Counted from the stretch's first letter, positions 1 to 9,010 are shown. The stretch is DNA of 44,305 nt from Raineya sp. (GCA_025454915.1 JALONN010000020.1:1-44305); one strand, 5' to 3'. Program-made: numbers and translations. Notes: generated by a model from the letters alone, not told the origin.

Positions 1-242
1 GATTGCCATATTCCTAATTTTGACCAACGATGAAAATGATAAAAAACGGTTTTATAGCTGTATGACTCTTGTAAATACATCTTTACAGGCAAATAACGCT
101 ATTGACGACCTGTTTTTAAACGATATAAAATTAACTCTACTATTCCTATTAAAACTCTTTCACTACATTTTTTGCCTCTTTTTCCTGTCAATAATTTGGG
201 TAATATCTTGGTTTTTATTGTATCTTTGTCTAAGATGTTCAT
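1..242 (-). pseudogene. IS5-like transposase, N-terminal fragment with in-frame stop
   Basis: Reading the minus strand from ATG at 242 gives MNILDKDTIK..., then a LKTGRQ-stop-RYLPVK segment, then YKTVFYHFHRWSKLGIWQ up to the window edge (80 codons). The pattern LKTGCQW..LPVK followed by YKTVF.HYRKW is the usual N-terminal domain (DUF4096-like) of IS5-group transposases. Codon 48, normally Trp in that motif, is TAG (minus strand 101-99), and the preceding conserved Cys is Arg. The frame is otherwise open and well conserved, which suggests recent inactivation. This reading also explains the open frame on the opposite strand, which I do not consider a gene. Confidence 0.75.
195..228 (+). promoter_or_regulatory. 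Candidate Bacteroidota promoter inside the IS remnant, facing ybeY
   Basis: TTTG at 195-198 and TATCTTTG at 221-228 (22 bp between) match the Bacteroidota consensus. No TAnnTTTG lies in the 44 bases between the IS end and ybeY, so this outward-facing site is the best visible promoter for ybeY. It sits within the antisense strand of the transposase, so it could be coincidental. Confidence 0.35.
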
Positions 243-367
243 TGGTATCTTTTTTAGTTTGCAAAACAAATTTGTACCTTTTGAACATCTTTTTTTACAC
301 TTTATATAATCTTAGACAACTTCAATATATTCTTGTTAAATAAATACTCAAAAGTGCATAATAAATT

Positions 368-790
368 ATGGCTATACAATTTTTTCAAGAAAATATAATA
401 TTCAAACTTAAAAATTCACTTAAAATTAAAAAGTGGATAAAAAGTATTGTAGAGATAGAGAAACAAAAAATCATAGACTTGAACTTTATTTTTTGTGATG
501 ATGAGTACTTACATCAAATAAATGTAGAATACCTTGACCATGATACTTATACAGATATTATCACTTTTGATAATTCAGAAGAAAAAGGAAGAATAGAAAG
601 TGATATTTTTATCAGTATTGAAAGAGTAAAAGAAAATGCAGATAAACTACAAGTTACTTTTGAGCAAGAATTACACCGAGTCATGATTCATGGGGTGTTA
701 CATTTACTTGGTTATAAGGATAAAACAAAAACAGATAAACAAACCATGAGAGCCAAAGAAGATGAGGCTCTTAGTGTACTTGTTTTATAA
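368..790 (+). CDS. ybeY: Endoribonuclease YbeY (16S rRNA maturation, ribosome quality control)
   Basis: The 140-residue protein has the length and signature of the YbeY/UPF0054 metalloprotein family, which processes the 16S rRNA 3' end and takes part in late 30S quality control in the cytoplasm. The metal-binding motif reads H108-G-V-L-H112-L-L-G-Y-K-D118. The first two histidines are kept, while the position of the third histidine of the E. coli enzyme (GYDH) is Asp. From memory, the GYKDKT version is common in Bacteroidota, so I read it as a lineage variant. An upstream block, HDTYTDIITFD, is the conserved substrate-side motif. The gene lies just downstream of an IS remnant and 38 bases before the next signal-peptide ORF. 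Confidence 0.93.
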   Translation: MAIQFFQENIIFKLKNSLKIKKWIKSIVEIEKQKIIDLNFIFCDDEYLHQINVEYLDHDTYTDIITFDNSEEKGRIESDIFISIERVKENADKLQVTFEQELHRVMIHGVLHLLGYKDKTKTDKQTMRAKEDEALSVLVL

Positions 791-828
791 GTTTTTGTAT
801 ATTTGAAACTATGAATAACTTATTTCCT

Positions 829-2553
829 ATGATGAAATTATTATTTTTAGCATACAGCTTCCTTTTGATAAATATAGCGTTTGGACAAACAAACTGCTTT
901 TATGCACAAGATTATTTGCCATCTGCTACACAAGTACGAGTTTGTGTGGGAAAACCCATTACGATGAATGATGGAGTAAGGTGTACAGATTTTTTTTCAG
1001 ATATTCCTAACCCTCCTAATCCTGTCTTTCCTCGTGTTTATAAGTTTTTTCCTACTCAAAGCCCAACATCAAACAAGACTCACACATATACACAAACAGG
1101 TATTTATACAGTAGAGTTCTTTGGAAATTTGATAGCTACGAGTAGTGGTTCAAGTGTAGTAAGAACTAATTATGTCCAAGTTTTACCAACTCCCAAACCT
1201 AAAGTAAAACTTACACGTTGTGCAGGAACATTAAAAGTTGAGTTTTTAGAGTTTGCTCCTTACGACAGATATAAAGTGAAATTTGGTAGCAATGAACAAG
1301 TTGTAACAACCAATCCTGCTATTCTTACATTTTCTGCTGGGGCAGCCAATATAAGTGTTGTTGGTGAATATAACCTTAATAAAACTATAGGTGATGGCTT
1401 TGAATCGGGGGTAAATGCAGATACAACTATTTCGAATTTTCAGATTTATAATGATTTAAAGGATATACAAAATACATTTAGGGTAGAGGAGCAAGGGATT
1501 GGTTCAGCTTGTAATGGTAAAATAAAGGTATCTATTCCAAAAGTTTTCTCTGATATTCGTTATGAAATAGCAATTTCAAAAGGTGGAAAGCCTTTTGAAG
1601 TACTAGATGTACTTGAAAACAAAAATCAGGATAATTATAGTTTGGAAATAGATAGCTTAAATACTTTGGGACAAGAACATAGAGTCGAAATTCGTTTGAG
1701 AGATTTGTGTAATAATACTTATGTTTTTTCTCAACCATTTTTTCCCACACGTAATAACTTACCGTTTAAAGTACAAAAAGTAAATGCTTCATTTAATCTT
1801 GATAACAAACTACAAATTTCTTGGGCTGCTACTGGGGAAGCTCAAGAAGAGCTTCGAACATATCAGGTATTAGAAAATGGAAAAATATTGGATGTAACCA
1901 CCAATACCCAGTTAGGATTTTTAGGAAAAGATAATAAAAATAGCTGTTACACAGTAGAGAATACAACAAGTTGTGGTGTTAAAACACTTACATCTCAGAC
2001 AGTTTGTCCTGTTATTTTAAGAGGAAAAGATATTAGCCCTGAAGAAAGATTTTTGGAGTGGACTCCTTATAAAAACTCAGATAATGAGGCTATTATATCT
2101 TATGAAGTAATTAAGATTAATAGTATAGGAGGAGCAATTGATAATTTCCCTGCAGGAACAGCAACTAGTTACCGAGATACAAAAGAAGATTTAGAAAATC
2201 AGATTATTCAATATAAAATTGATGCTATTACAGAATCAAAAGGACGGTATTCATCAAATTTGATTCGTATAGAAAGACCTTTAAGATTATTTTTTCCGAA
2301 TGTTTTTACACCAAATGGTGATGGTTTGAATGATACTTTTTTCCCTAAGGGCTTATTTATTAAAAATTTCAAAATGGCAATTTTTGACCAAAATGGTCAG
2401 AAACTCTTTGAGTCATCAGCTTTAGGAGAAGGCTGGGATGGAAATTTTGGAGGGAAAGCGATGCCTACAGGAGTATATATTTATTCCTGCGAAGTACAAG
2501 ATTTGATAGGGAACATAGTTAAGAATTCGGGTACATTTTTACTGCAAAAATAA
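829..2553 (+). CDS. Secreted protein with T9SS gliding-motility-type C-terminal domain
   Basis: The protein begins with a signal peptide (MMKLLFLAY..., cleavage near AFG-Q). Its last 87 residues start FFPNVFTPNGDGLNDTF and contain NG.KLFES, GWDG and PTGVYIY, the hallmark of the CHU_C/TIGR04131 domain, which directs export through the type IX secretion system in gliding Bacteroidota. The rest (about 480 residues) is low-similarity beta-rich sequence; a PKD-like stretch (HTYTQTGIYTVEF) lies near the N-terminus, and two or three Ig/fibronectin-like modules are likely. I chose ATG 829 because TATATTTG at 798-805 is a good -7 element, which leaves ATG 811 at or next to the transcription start; 811 would add six residues. 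Function unknown; probably a surface or adhesion protein. Confidence 0.88.
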   Translation: MMKLLFLAYSFLLINIAFGQTNCFYAQDYLPSATQVRVCVGKPITMNDGVRCTDFFSDIPNPPNPVFPRVYKFFPTQSPTSNKTHTYTQTGIYTVEFFGNLIATSSGSSVVRTNYVQVLPTPKPKVKLTRCAGTLKVEFLEFAPYDRYKVKFGSNEQVVTTNPAILTFSAGAANISVVGEYNLNKTIGDGFESGVNADTTISNFQIYNDLKDIQNTFRVEEQGIGSACNGKIKVSIPKVFSDIRYEIAISKGGKPFEVLDVLENKNQDNYSLEIDSLNTLGQEHRVEIRLRDLCNNTYVFSQPFFPTRNNLPFKVQKVNASFNLDNKLQISWAATGEAQEELRTYQVLENGKILDVTTNTQLGFLGKDNKNSCYTVENTTSCGVKTLTSQTVCPVILRGKDISPEERFLEWTPYKNSDNEAIISYEVIKINSIGGAIDNFPAGTATSYRDTKEDLENQIIQYKIDAITESKGRYSSNLIRIERPLRLFFPNVFTPNGDGLNDTFFPKGLFIKNFKMAIFDQNGQKLFESSALGEGWDGNFGGKAMPTGVYIYSCEVQDLIGNIVKNSGTFLLQK

Positions 2554-2576
2554 AAGCCTCTTTTACAGAGGCTTTT
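2552..2576. terminator. Bidirectional terminator between convergent T9SS genes
   Basis: A perfect 10-bp stem (AAAAGCCTCT / AGAGGCTTTT) with a 5-base loop. A-rich on the left and T-rich on the right, so it can stop both converging transcripts. Its left arm includes the last two bases of the upstream stop codon. Confidence 0.85.
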
Positions 2577-2580
2577 ATTT

Positions 2581-4596
2581 TTATTTGATTAAGTTGACTG
2601 TGCCTTTATATCGCTTACTGGTATAATCAATAACATAATAGTAAACACCCATAGGTAAATTACTACCATCCCATTTAAAGTTTCTATCTTGACTCTCATA
2701 GATTGGTTTACCCCAACGATTATAGATTTTTATGCCATTATACTGATACAAACAATTATCTAAAGGTAAAATTCTATTAAAATCTGCTACTTGTGGTAAA
2801 TCTTCCATTTGGAAAACATCATTTACACCATCTCCATTAGGGGTAAATGTATTGGCAGGTAAAAAATTATCGACATTGGAGAAAACATCTTTTAGATTAA
2901 CTTTAAGTGTGAGTGTATCATCTGCAATATTACAGGTATTATTCTTTTCTCTTAAAATAACATCAATAATAAATTGGTCGTTTTGTCCATTTGTCTTGAT
3001 GAAACGACAGTCTGGTCGCCAAATAAAATCTGTTGTAAACTTGCCTTTTCCTTCTTTTGGGGTAAAAGTAATATCCAATTCTGTGAAAACATCTAAAGAA
3101 TCAAGCCCTCTACCCACAGCAAATATACGCAAAGAATCATTGTCTTTATCAAATGCTTGGAAAGTAGCTCTTACTTCTTGTCCTGATGTAATCAAAGGAG
3201 TTGTGGTAAGTGAGGGAATATCAAAATTTGGAGTAGCCTGAATGATGGTAAGTGAAGGAGGATTGTTAAATTTAGGACGTACCTTCATTTTTACAAATAA
3301 TGTATCAATACCCTTTGCTGGGCAACCTTGATCATCCGAAATGATACCAAATTCAAAAATCTCATCACCTTTAAAACTGTATAAACATTCTCTCCAGCAA
3401 AATTTTGCAACACCAATACCTGAAGAATTGATTGTAATAGCATTAATATTCTGATTACCAGCATTACGGAATGGACGGTGATTGTTTAATGTTAATTTTT
3501 TGGCATTGTCACTAATTGGATAATAGGTCATTTTGATACTTTGACCTGGTGTATCAAAAAATTGTAAATTTAAACAAAGAGCTTGGTTTGCATCTAAATC
3601 CAATAACGTATTTTCTTGATAAATACTTCCATTAGGCAGTTGTAAACGAGTTTGAGGACTTGGGTTAAGACCTTGACAATTTTTTACTAAAAACTGATAA
3701 TCTCTTCTTACTTCACCTATTTTTGTATCAATCCCTCCAATAACTCTATATTCTTCACATTTTACTGAAAAAACAAAAAGACCAACTCGACTAGGATTTA
3801 CACTAAGCTCTCCTGTTATAGCATTGATTGACAAAGGTTGCCCTGTATTGCTTGGTATTGCATTAGTTGCTGAAAAGCCTGTTACCCATGTTATAGTTGG
3901 AGGAGTAAATGGACTAGGATTTATAGGATTAGTATCTGGAGGACCAAAGGGGTTATCATCATAGACATTAAATGGGTCAACTAATGAATAAACTAAACGG
4001 TCTCCATCAGCATCTGTAGCACTAAAATTGAAATTAAAATTACTATTTAAGCATAAAAAATCTCCTTGTGGGGGGGTAAAAGTAGGAGAACTATTGATAA
4101 TAGAATTAACTGGTGGAAATTCTAAATAGAAGGTATTTCCTGTATCCCCAGGAGTTACGATATTTGTAGTCGTATTATTTCTACAACATCTTTGCCAAAT
4201 TGCATAATATCCCTGAGCATCAGAAAAATTCGCATTACTTAAAGTTACATTACCACTAAATATAACAGTTTTTACTCTTATGGTACCAGTACCACATGTA
4301 TCAATAGGAAAATTAATATCAGTAATGGAGGTTCTATCTAAATTAGCTTCAAAGATATTCGTTCCATTCATTACGATTGTGTTATCAGATTTTTTATAGA
4401 AAACGATTGTAATTTGATTTTCATAGGTAGTTGGATTATTTGTACCATTATTAGTATCAAAATATTGCTCTACAGTGAACCTATATAGATTAGGAGAAAG
4501 ATATTGCATTTTCATCTGACCACCTAAAATGTGCCTAGCTTGCAGATCTATCAATCCAATCAAGCAAAGAAATAAAAGAAGTATATATTTTTTCAT
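2581..4596 (-). CDS. Large secreted protein with gliding-motility C-terminal domain
   Basis: The 671-residue precursor has a signal peptide (MKKYILLLFLCLIG..., mature start near ARHILGGQM). The mature start RHILGG is typical of a large Cytophagales/Flavobacteriia family of surface proteins. The middle holds cadherin/Ig-like modules, for example FSATDADGDRLVYSLVDP. The last 90 residues (NTFTPNGDGVNDVFQ, IKIYNRWGKPIYES, WDGSNLPMGVYYYVID) form the CHU_C T9SS sorting domain. It lies convergent to the preceding T9SS gene and divergent from a TonB-dependent receptor. A TAATTTTG element at 4641-4634 (minus strand) upstream is a probable -7. Role unknown; likely exported to the cell surface. Confidence 0.88.
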   Translation of the reverse strand: MKKYILLLFLCLIGLIDLQARHILGGQMKMQYLSPNLYRFTVEQYFDTNNGTNNPTTYENQITIVFYKKSDNTIVMNGTNIFEANLDRTSITDINFPIDTCGTGTIRVKTVIFSGNVTLSNANFSDAQGYYAIWQRCCRNNTTTNIVTPGDTGNTFYLEFPPVNSIINSSPTFTPPQGDFLCLNSNFNFNFSATDADGDRLVYSLVDPFNVYDDNPFGPPDTNPINPSPFTPPTITWVTGFSATNAIPSNTGQPLSINAITGELSVNPSRVGLFVFSVKCEEYRVIGGIDTKIGEVRRDYQFLVKNCQGLNPSPQTRLQLPNGSIYQENTLLDLDANQALCLNLQFFDTPGQSIKMTYYPISDNAKKLTLNNHRPFRNAGNQNINAITINSSGIGVAKFCWRECLYSFKGDEIFEFGIISDDQGCPAKGIDTLFVKMKVRPKFNNPPSLTIIQATPNFDIPSLTTTPLITSGQEVRATFQAFDKDNDSLRIFAVGRGLDSLDVFTELDITFTPKEGKGKFTTDFIWRPDCRFIKTNGQNDQFIIDVILREKNNTCNIADDTLTLKVNLKDVFSNVDNFLPANTFTPNGDGVNDVFQMEDLPQVADFNRILPLDNCLYQYNGIKIYNRWGKPIYESQDRNFKWDGSNLPMGVYYYVIDYTSKRYKGTVNLIK

Positions 4597-4789
4597 TTTG
4601 GTTATTTGTTTGTTTTTCAGTTGTTAGGGAAAACAAAATTATAAAAAACTGATAATAAACAGAATATTTATTTGTGGTTTTTATATAATGTAAAATTAAT
4701 TATTTTTTAATTTTTTGATAAACAGTGCTTTATGTTGAAAATTGATAAAGTTTTGAATCAATAGCAAAGACTCTTATGAACTCTTTGTG

Positions 4790-4797
4790 TATATTTG
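4790..4797 (+). promoter_or_regulatory. -7 promoter element of the TonB-dependent receptor gene
   Basis: TATATTTG matches TAnnTTTG. No convincing TTG lies 17-23 bases upstream, so this is half a consensus promoter. It decides the start codon, since the upstream TTG start overlaps it. Confidence 0.5.
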
Positions 4798-4815
4798 TCA
4801 AAATCTATATTATCA

Positions 4816-7179
4816 ATGTTACGACTGTTAATTTTCGCTTATCTTTTCATTTCATTTCAAAGTTTTTCTCAAAAAGGAACTCTACAAGGTAAAATAACAG
4901 ATGAATTGGGAAAACCCTTAGATTTTGCGGTCATAGCCATTCCTGATTATAGAATAGGAACAACCACCAATCTACAGGGAACATATCGCTTAGAAGTTCC
5001 TGCCAATACTGATTTAAAAATCAAGATCAGTTATTTAGGCATTAGTAAAGATACACTCTTGAATATTTTGGAGGGTAGCACGACAGAATTAAACTTTATA
5101 TTTAAAGTAACAGAAATAAAAGGAATAGATATTATTGCTAAAAAGAAAGATAGCCTTCAACGGATGGAGGTTAGTATTACAAGATTTGATGCCAAAAAGC
5201 TAGAGGCAATGCCTTCAGCTTTTGGAGATTTTAACAAAATATTAGCAACTCTTGCAGGTGTTGTAAGCAATAATGAACTCTCAGCAACTTACTCTGTACG
5301 AGGAGGTAGTTTTGATGAAAATTTGGTGTATGTAAATGATATTCAGATATATAGACCATTCCTGATACGAGCAGGACAGCAAGAAGGTCTAAGCTTCATT
5401 AATCCAAATTTAGCTGGTGATGTGGCTTTTTCGTCTGGTGGATGGCAATCGAAATATGGGGATAAATTAGCATCTGTTTTAGATGTAAAATATAGAGAAC
5501 CTATTAAAAATACAGGTTCTCTAACATTGGGTATCCTTAATAATCAAGGTCATATTGAAGGTATCAGCAAAAATCAAAAATTTAGTTATACAGCAGGTGT
5601 GAGGCGTAAAAGTTCCCGATACTTATTAAATACATTACCAGTAAAAGGACAATATCTTCCTCAATTTTTTGATTTTCAAGGATATGCAAGCTATGAGTTT
5701 TCTAAAAAACTTTCATTGAGTTTACTTACATCCTACGCCCAAAATCGTTATTTGGTAAGTCCAGAGTCTCAAGAGACCACTTTTGGGACTATCAATAGAG
5801 TATTGAGACTTTTTGTTGCTTTTGAAGGGCAAGAAAAAATGGATTATGATATTACTCAAAATGCTCTTAAACTAACCTTTAAACCCAATAAACAACTAAC
5901 AACCAACTGGATACTCTCTCAGATGTTCACCTCTGAAAAGGAATATTCTGATGTGGAGGGTGGTTACAGACTGTGTGAGATTAATCCCAATTTTGGAACG
6001 CAAGGTTTTAATGAATGTGTAACAACAGTAGGTGTAGGTTCTGAATACTTATATTTACGTAATCGCTTGAAAGCTCAGATTTATGCCTTTGAAAATCGTT
6101 CTGTATATGATTTGAGCCCAAAACACAAAATTGAGTTTGGTTTAAGATATTCTTATGAGAATATCAGTGACAAGCTTCAAGAATATAATTTTACAGATTC
6201 AGCGGGCTTTGTAAATGTTATTTACAGAAACTTTAAAGATAATATTTTAGAAAGTAGTCGTTTTTCAGCGTATTCTCAACATACCATTCAAATAGATACA
6301 AACCAAACTTTGACTTATGGTGTTAGACTTGCCTATTGGACAGTAAATAAAGAGTTTCTAGTAAGCCCAACTCTTCAATATGCAATTAAACCAAAAGGAA
6401 GAAAAGATATTATTTGGAAAGGAGCTGTAGGTATTTATCAACAACAACCATTTTTTAGAGAATTGAGAGATTTTCAAGGTAATTTAAATCTAAACCTAAA
6501 ATCTCAAAAATCTATTCATGCAATTGTGGGCAATGACTATGTTTTTAAAGCTTTTGGTGATAGGAATTTTAGGCTAACTAATGAGTTGTATTACAAATAT
6601 TTATGGGATGTAGTGCCTTATGATGTAGACAATGTACGCCTTCGATATTATGCAACTAATGGAGCCAAAGCTTATGCTGTTGGTTGGGACGGTAGAATTA
6701 GTGGAGAATTTATAAAAGGGACAGAATCTTGGTTTTCAATGAGTTTGATGCAAACTAAAGAAGATGTTGATTTTGATAATAAGGGGTATATCAGACGTCC
6801 TACTGACCAAAGACTTACGCTGGGAATGTACTTAGAAGACCACCTGCCCAATAATCCTACTTGGAAAATGAATCTAAATTTGGTTTGGGGGACAGGCTTA
6901 CCTTTTAATGTACCTAATAATCCTGAAAGGAGAAATGTTTTTCAGGGAAAGGCATTTAGGAGGGTAGATGTGGGTTTCTCTAAATATGTGGATAGAGTTC
7001 GTTTTGGAGGTAGAACAGTTTTTCAGTCATTATGGATAGGAGCGGATATTCTGAACCTATTGGCAATTAATAATATCATTTCTTACACATGGGTAAGTGA
7101 TTTAAACAGACAACGATATGCAATTCCTAATGCTCTTTCAGCAAGGTTTTTGAATTTAAGAATGATTGTGAAGTTTTAA
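4816..7179 (+). CDS. TonB-dependent outer-membrane receptor with CarboxypepD_reg-like domain
   Basis: Order of modules: signal peptide (MLRLLIFAYLF...FSQ, residues 1-19); an N-terminal carboxypeptidase-regulatory-like Ig domain (about 21-95, GKITDELGKPLDFAVIAI); a plug domain (about 120-230, with YSVRGGSFDENLVYVNDIQIY); and a long beta-barrel ending in aromatic F (RMIVKF). It should import a large ligand across the outer membrane using TonB energy. No SusD-type lipoprotein gene lies next to it, so the substrate cannot be inferred. An upstream in-frame TTG at 4795 would extend it by seven codons, but that codon is part of TATATTTG (4790-4797), a perfect -7 promoter element. ATG 4816, 19 bases downstream, is therefore the start. 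Confidence 0.9.
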   Translation: MLRLLIFAYLFISFQSFSQKGTLQGKITDELGKPLDFAVIAIPDYRIGTTTNLQGTYRLEVPANTDLKIKISYLGISKDTLLNILEGSTTELNFIFKVTEIKGIDIIAKKKDSLQRMEVSITRFDAKKLEAMPSAFGDFNKILATLAGVVSNNELSATYSVRGGSFDENLVYVNDIQIYRPFLIRAGQQEGLSFINPNLAGDVAFSSGGWQSKYGDKLASVLDVKYREPIKNTGSLTLGILNNQGHIEGISKNQKFSYTAGVRRKSSRYLLNTLPVKGQYLPQFFDFQGYASYEFSKKLSLSLLTSYAQNRYLVSPESQETTFGTINRVLRLFVAFEGQEKMDYDITQNALKLTFKPNKQLTTNWILSQMFTSEKEYSDVEGGYRLCEINPNFGTQGFNECVTTVGVGSEYLYLRNRLKAQIYAFENRSVYDLSPKHKIEFGLRYSYENISDKLQEYNFTDSAGFVNVIYRNFKDNILESSRFSAYSQHTIQIDTNQTLTYGVRLAYWTVNKEFLVSPTLQYAIKPKGRKDIIWKGAVGIYQQQPFFRELRDFQGNLNLNLKSQKSIHAIVGNDYVFKAFGDRNFRLTNELYYKYLWDVVPYDVDNVRLRYYATNGAKAYAVGWDGRISGEFIKGTESWFSMSLMQTKEDVDFDNKGYIRRPTDQRLTLGMYLEDHLPNNPTWKMNLNLVWGTGLPFNVPNNPERRNVFQGKAFRRVDVGFSKYVDRVRFGGRTVFQSLWIGADILNLLAINNIISYTWVSDLNRQRYAIPNALSARFLNLRMIVKF

Positions 7180-7191
7180 TTATAAATTTTA

Positions 7192-7590
7192 TTAGTTATT
7201 ATCTGAAATAAAATGTCCAGAGTAGTGTTTTTCAAAGTCTAAAGATTTCTTTTTTTCTTTTTCTGAATAGAAAAATCTAATATGTTGAATGGATTTATCG
7301 AGTATTTTCTCCTTTTCCATTTTTTCAATTATCTCTTCACTTACGTTTTGAATATTGATTTCATCAAGATTTTGAACATCTATATAAAAATCATACTGAC
7401 TGCTGTTTTCTCTGTAGAAACGGTCTATATCTTTAAAAGAATAGTTTAATTTTATTTCTTTTAAAAAAGCTGTTTCATTCAAAGATACTTCCACCTCAGG
7501 ATAATCCAGTTTGAAATTTGAACAAAATCTACATATACCATTGATTAATAGTGCAATAATTAATAAAATTAAAAATTTCAACATTTTCAT
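7192..7590 (-). CDS. Small membrane-anchored or secreted protein of unknown function
   Basis: I do not recognise this 132-residue protein. It starts MKMLKFLILLIIALLIN, one hydrophobic segment acting as membrane anchor or signal peptide, followed by about 110 charged residues rich in Glu, Lys and Asp with predicted alpha/beta character and no cysteines after position 23. ATG 7590 is chosen because a longer reading from 7638 would start inside the hairpin that follows serS; ATG 7584 is an alternative. It is convergent with the TonB-receptor gene, with only 12 bases between stops and no obvious terminator. Possibly co-transcribed with serS. Confidence 0.6.
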   Translation of the reverse strand: MKMLKFLILLIIALLINGICRFCSNFKLDYPEVEVSLNETAFLKEIKLNYSFKDIDRFYRENSSQYDFYIDVQNLDEINIQNVSEEIIEKMEKEKILDKSIQHIRFFYSEKEKKKSLDFEKHYSGHFISDNN

Positions 7591-7614
7591 TGCCCAAAAT
7601 CTAATGATTTGTAT

Positions 7615-7648
7615 TTCACCTTGCTTGGGTTTTACCAAACAAGGTGAA
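7615..7648 (+). terminator. Hairpin after serS, T-tract on the plus-strand side
   Basis: A 9-bp stem (TTCACCTTG / CAAGGTGAA) with an inner TTGG/CCAA helix. The run of nine T (7649-7657) follows it on the plus strand, so as an intrinsic terminator it faces rightward, against serS. For serS transcription it is a hairpin without a U-tract. Confidence 0.5.
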
Positions 7649-7655
7649 TTTTTTT

Positions 7656-8927
7656 TTATATCTTCTCAAACTTTGTATAAGGATGCAATACTTTTGGGAT
7701 ATTGATACCATCCTCAGTTTGGTTATTTTCTAAAATAGCTGCCACAATACGAGGCAATGCCAAAGCACTACCATTAAGTGTATGTAAAAGATGAGTTTTC
7801 TTATCATCACCCTTATAACGTAATTTCAAACGGTTTGCCTGATAGCTTTCAAAATTACTGACGGAACTTACCTCTAACCAACGTTTCTGAGCAGCAGAAT
7901 ACACTTCCATATCGTAAGTAAGGGCAGATGTAAAACTCATATCTCCACCACAAAGCTTTAAAACTCTGTAAGGCAATTCCAACTTTTCTAGAAGCCCTTG
8001 TACATATTTTCGCATGTCCTCAAGTGTTTCATAAGACTTTTCTGGATGCTGAATTTGTACAATTTCTACCTTATCGAATTGGTGCAAACGGTTCAAACCT
8101 CTTACATCAGCTCCCCAATTACCAGCTTCTCTTCTAAAACAAGGAGTATAGCCTACATTTTTGATAGGAAGTTGTTCTACATCTACAATCACATCCCTGT
8201 ACATGTTGGTAATAGGTACTTCGGCTGTAGGTATGAGGTAAAAATCATCTTCTGTGGCATGGTACATTTGTCCATCTTTATCAGGTAATTGCCCTGTTCC
8301 AAAACCAGAATCTTTGTTAATCAAAATAGGAGGTTGTACTTCAAAGTAGCCAGCTTTTTCCGCTTCATCTAAAAAGAAATTGATTAAAGCTCTTTGCAGT
8401 TTTGCTCCTTTTCCTTTATAAAACGGAAAACCCGCTCCGGTAACTTTATTACCCAACTCAAAGTCAATAATATCATATTTGACAATGAGTTCCCAATGTG
8501 GCAAAGCTCCTTCATGTAATGTAGGAACTTCTCCATGAGATTCAACCACTACGTTGTCATTGGCTGTTTTACCTTCAGGAACTTGCTCTGAGGGTAAATT
8601 GGGGAATGTCACTAATATTTGATATAACTTTTCTTCTAATTCAGAGGCTTTTTCTACGAGAGCTTTGGCTTCATCAGAAAGAGTTTTAGCTTCTTGTTTT
8701 ACTTTTTCAGCTTCATCTTTTTTGCCATCTTTCATCAAAATTCCAATTTGCTTAGAAAGCTGATTCGATTTGGCAAGAGCATCATCTTGTTGTTTTTGAG
8801 CTTCACGGCGTTGAGTGTCCAAAGCAAGAGCTTCTTTTACTTTTTCCTCTGCATCTGCAAAATGCTTTTTTTGTAGCCCTTTTATAGTTTTTTCAGTATT
8901 TTCTCTGATAAATTGAATCTGTAGCAT
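7656..8927 (-). CDS. serS: Serine--tRNA ligase
   Basis: A 423-residue class II aminoacyl-tRNA synthetase that charges tRNA-Ser (and tRNA-Sec where present). The N-terminal 110 residues form the long antiparallel coiled-coil arm that contacts the tRNA variable arm (many Lys/Glu/Gln, heptad-like). The catalytic core has motif 2 (CFRREAGNWGADVRGLNRLHQF) and motif 3 (LNGSALALPRIVAAILENNQ); the usual GTGQLPD loop is also present. Length is normal. A complete consensus promoter precedes it. It is probably monocistronic or weakly linked to the small downstream gene. Confidence 0.97.
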   Translation of the reverse strand: MLQIQFIRENTEKTIKGLQKKHFADAEEKVKEALALDTQRREAQKQQDDALAKSNQLSKQIGILMKDGKKDEAEKVKQEAKTLSDEAKALVEKASELEEKLYQILVTFPNLPSEQVPEGKTANDNVVVESHGEVPTLHEGALPHWELIVKYDIIDFELGNKVTGAGFPFYKGKGAKLQRALINFFLDEAEKAGYFEVQPPILINKDSGFGTGQLPDKDGQMYHATEDDFYLIPTAEVPITNMYRDVIVDVEQLPIKNVGYTPCFRREAGNWGADVRGLNRLHQFDKVEIVQIQHPEKSYETLEDMRKYVQGLLEKLELPYRVLKLCGGDMSFTSALTYDMEVYSAAQKRWLEVSSVSNFESYQANRLKLRYKGDDKKTHLLHTLNGSALALPRIVAAILENNQTEDGINIPKVLHPYTKFEKI

Positions 8928-8951
8928 AACCCATGTTGAATAAATGAGTTA

Positions 8952-8982
8952 CAAAATTAAAAAAGCCTATCAATAAATCCAA
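8952..8982 (-). promoter_or_regulatory. serS promoter
   Basis: On the minus strand TTG (8982-8980), 20 bp, TAATTTTG (8959-8952), which matches TTG-N17-23-TAnnTTTG. The -7 lies 25 bases before the serS ATG. Confidence 0.65.
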
Positions 8983-9010
8983 TGTATCAGTAGAAAAGAG
9001 ACAAGAAATT

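Larger units (their letters stand above)
1..323 (-). mobile_element. Remnant of an IS5-like insertion sequence (one end)
   Basis: The minus strand encodes the N-terminal part of an IS5-type transposase that runs out of the window at base 1. About 80 bases upstream of its start codon lies GAAGTTGTCTAAG (minus strand, 323-311), which resembles the terminal inverted repeats of this group; I take it as the element's end. The other end is outside the window, so the terminal repeat and any target duplication cannot be confirmed. The element ends about 44 bases before ybeY. Confidence 0.6.

Noticed and set aside
20..343. A 107-residue plus-strand ORF rich in Leu, Phe and Ile
   Set aside because: It is antisense to the IS transposase remnant; the opposite strand gives a recognisable transposase, and this frame has no family resemblance.
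2852..3241. A 129-residue plus-strand ORF inside the large T9SS gene
   Set aside because: Antisense to a clearly coding gene, with no recognisable domain or start context.
4597..4794. Possible small RNA or tRNA in the 198-base divergent intergenic gap
   Set aside because: No cloverleaf, TPsiC-like GTTCRANNC or stable hairpin seen; only promoter-like -7 elements on each side.
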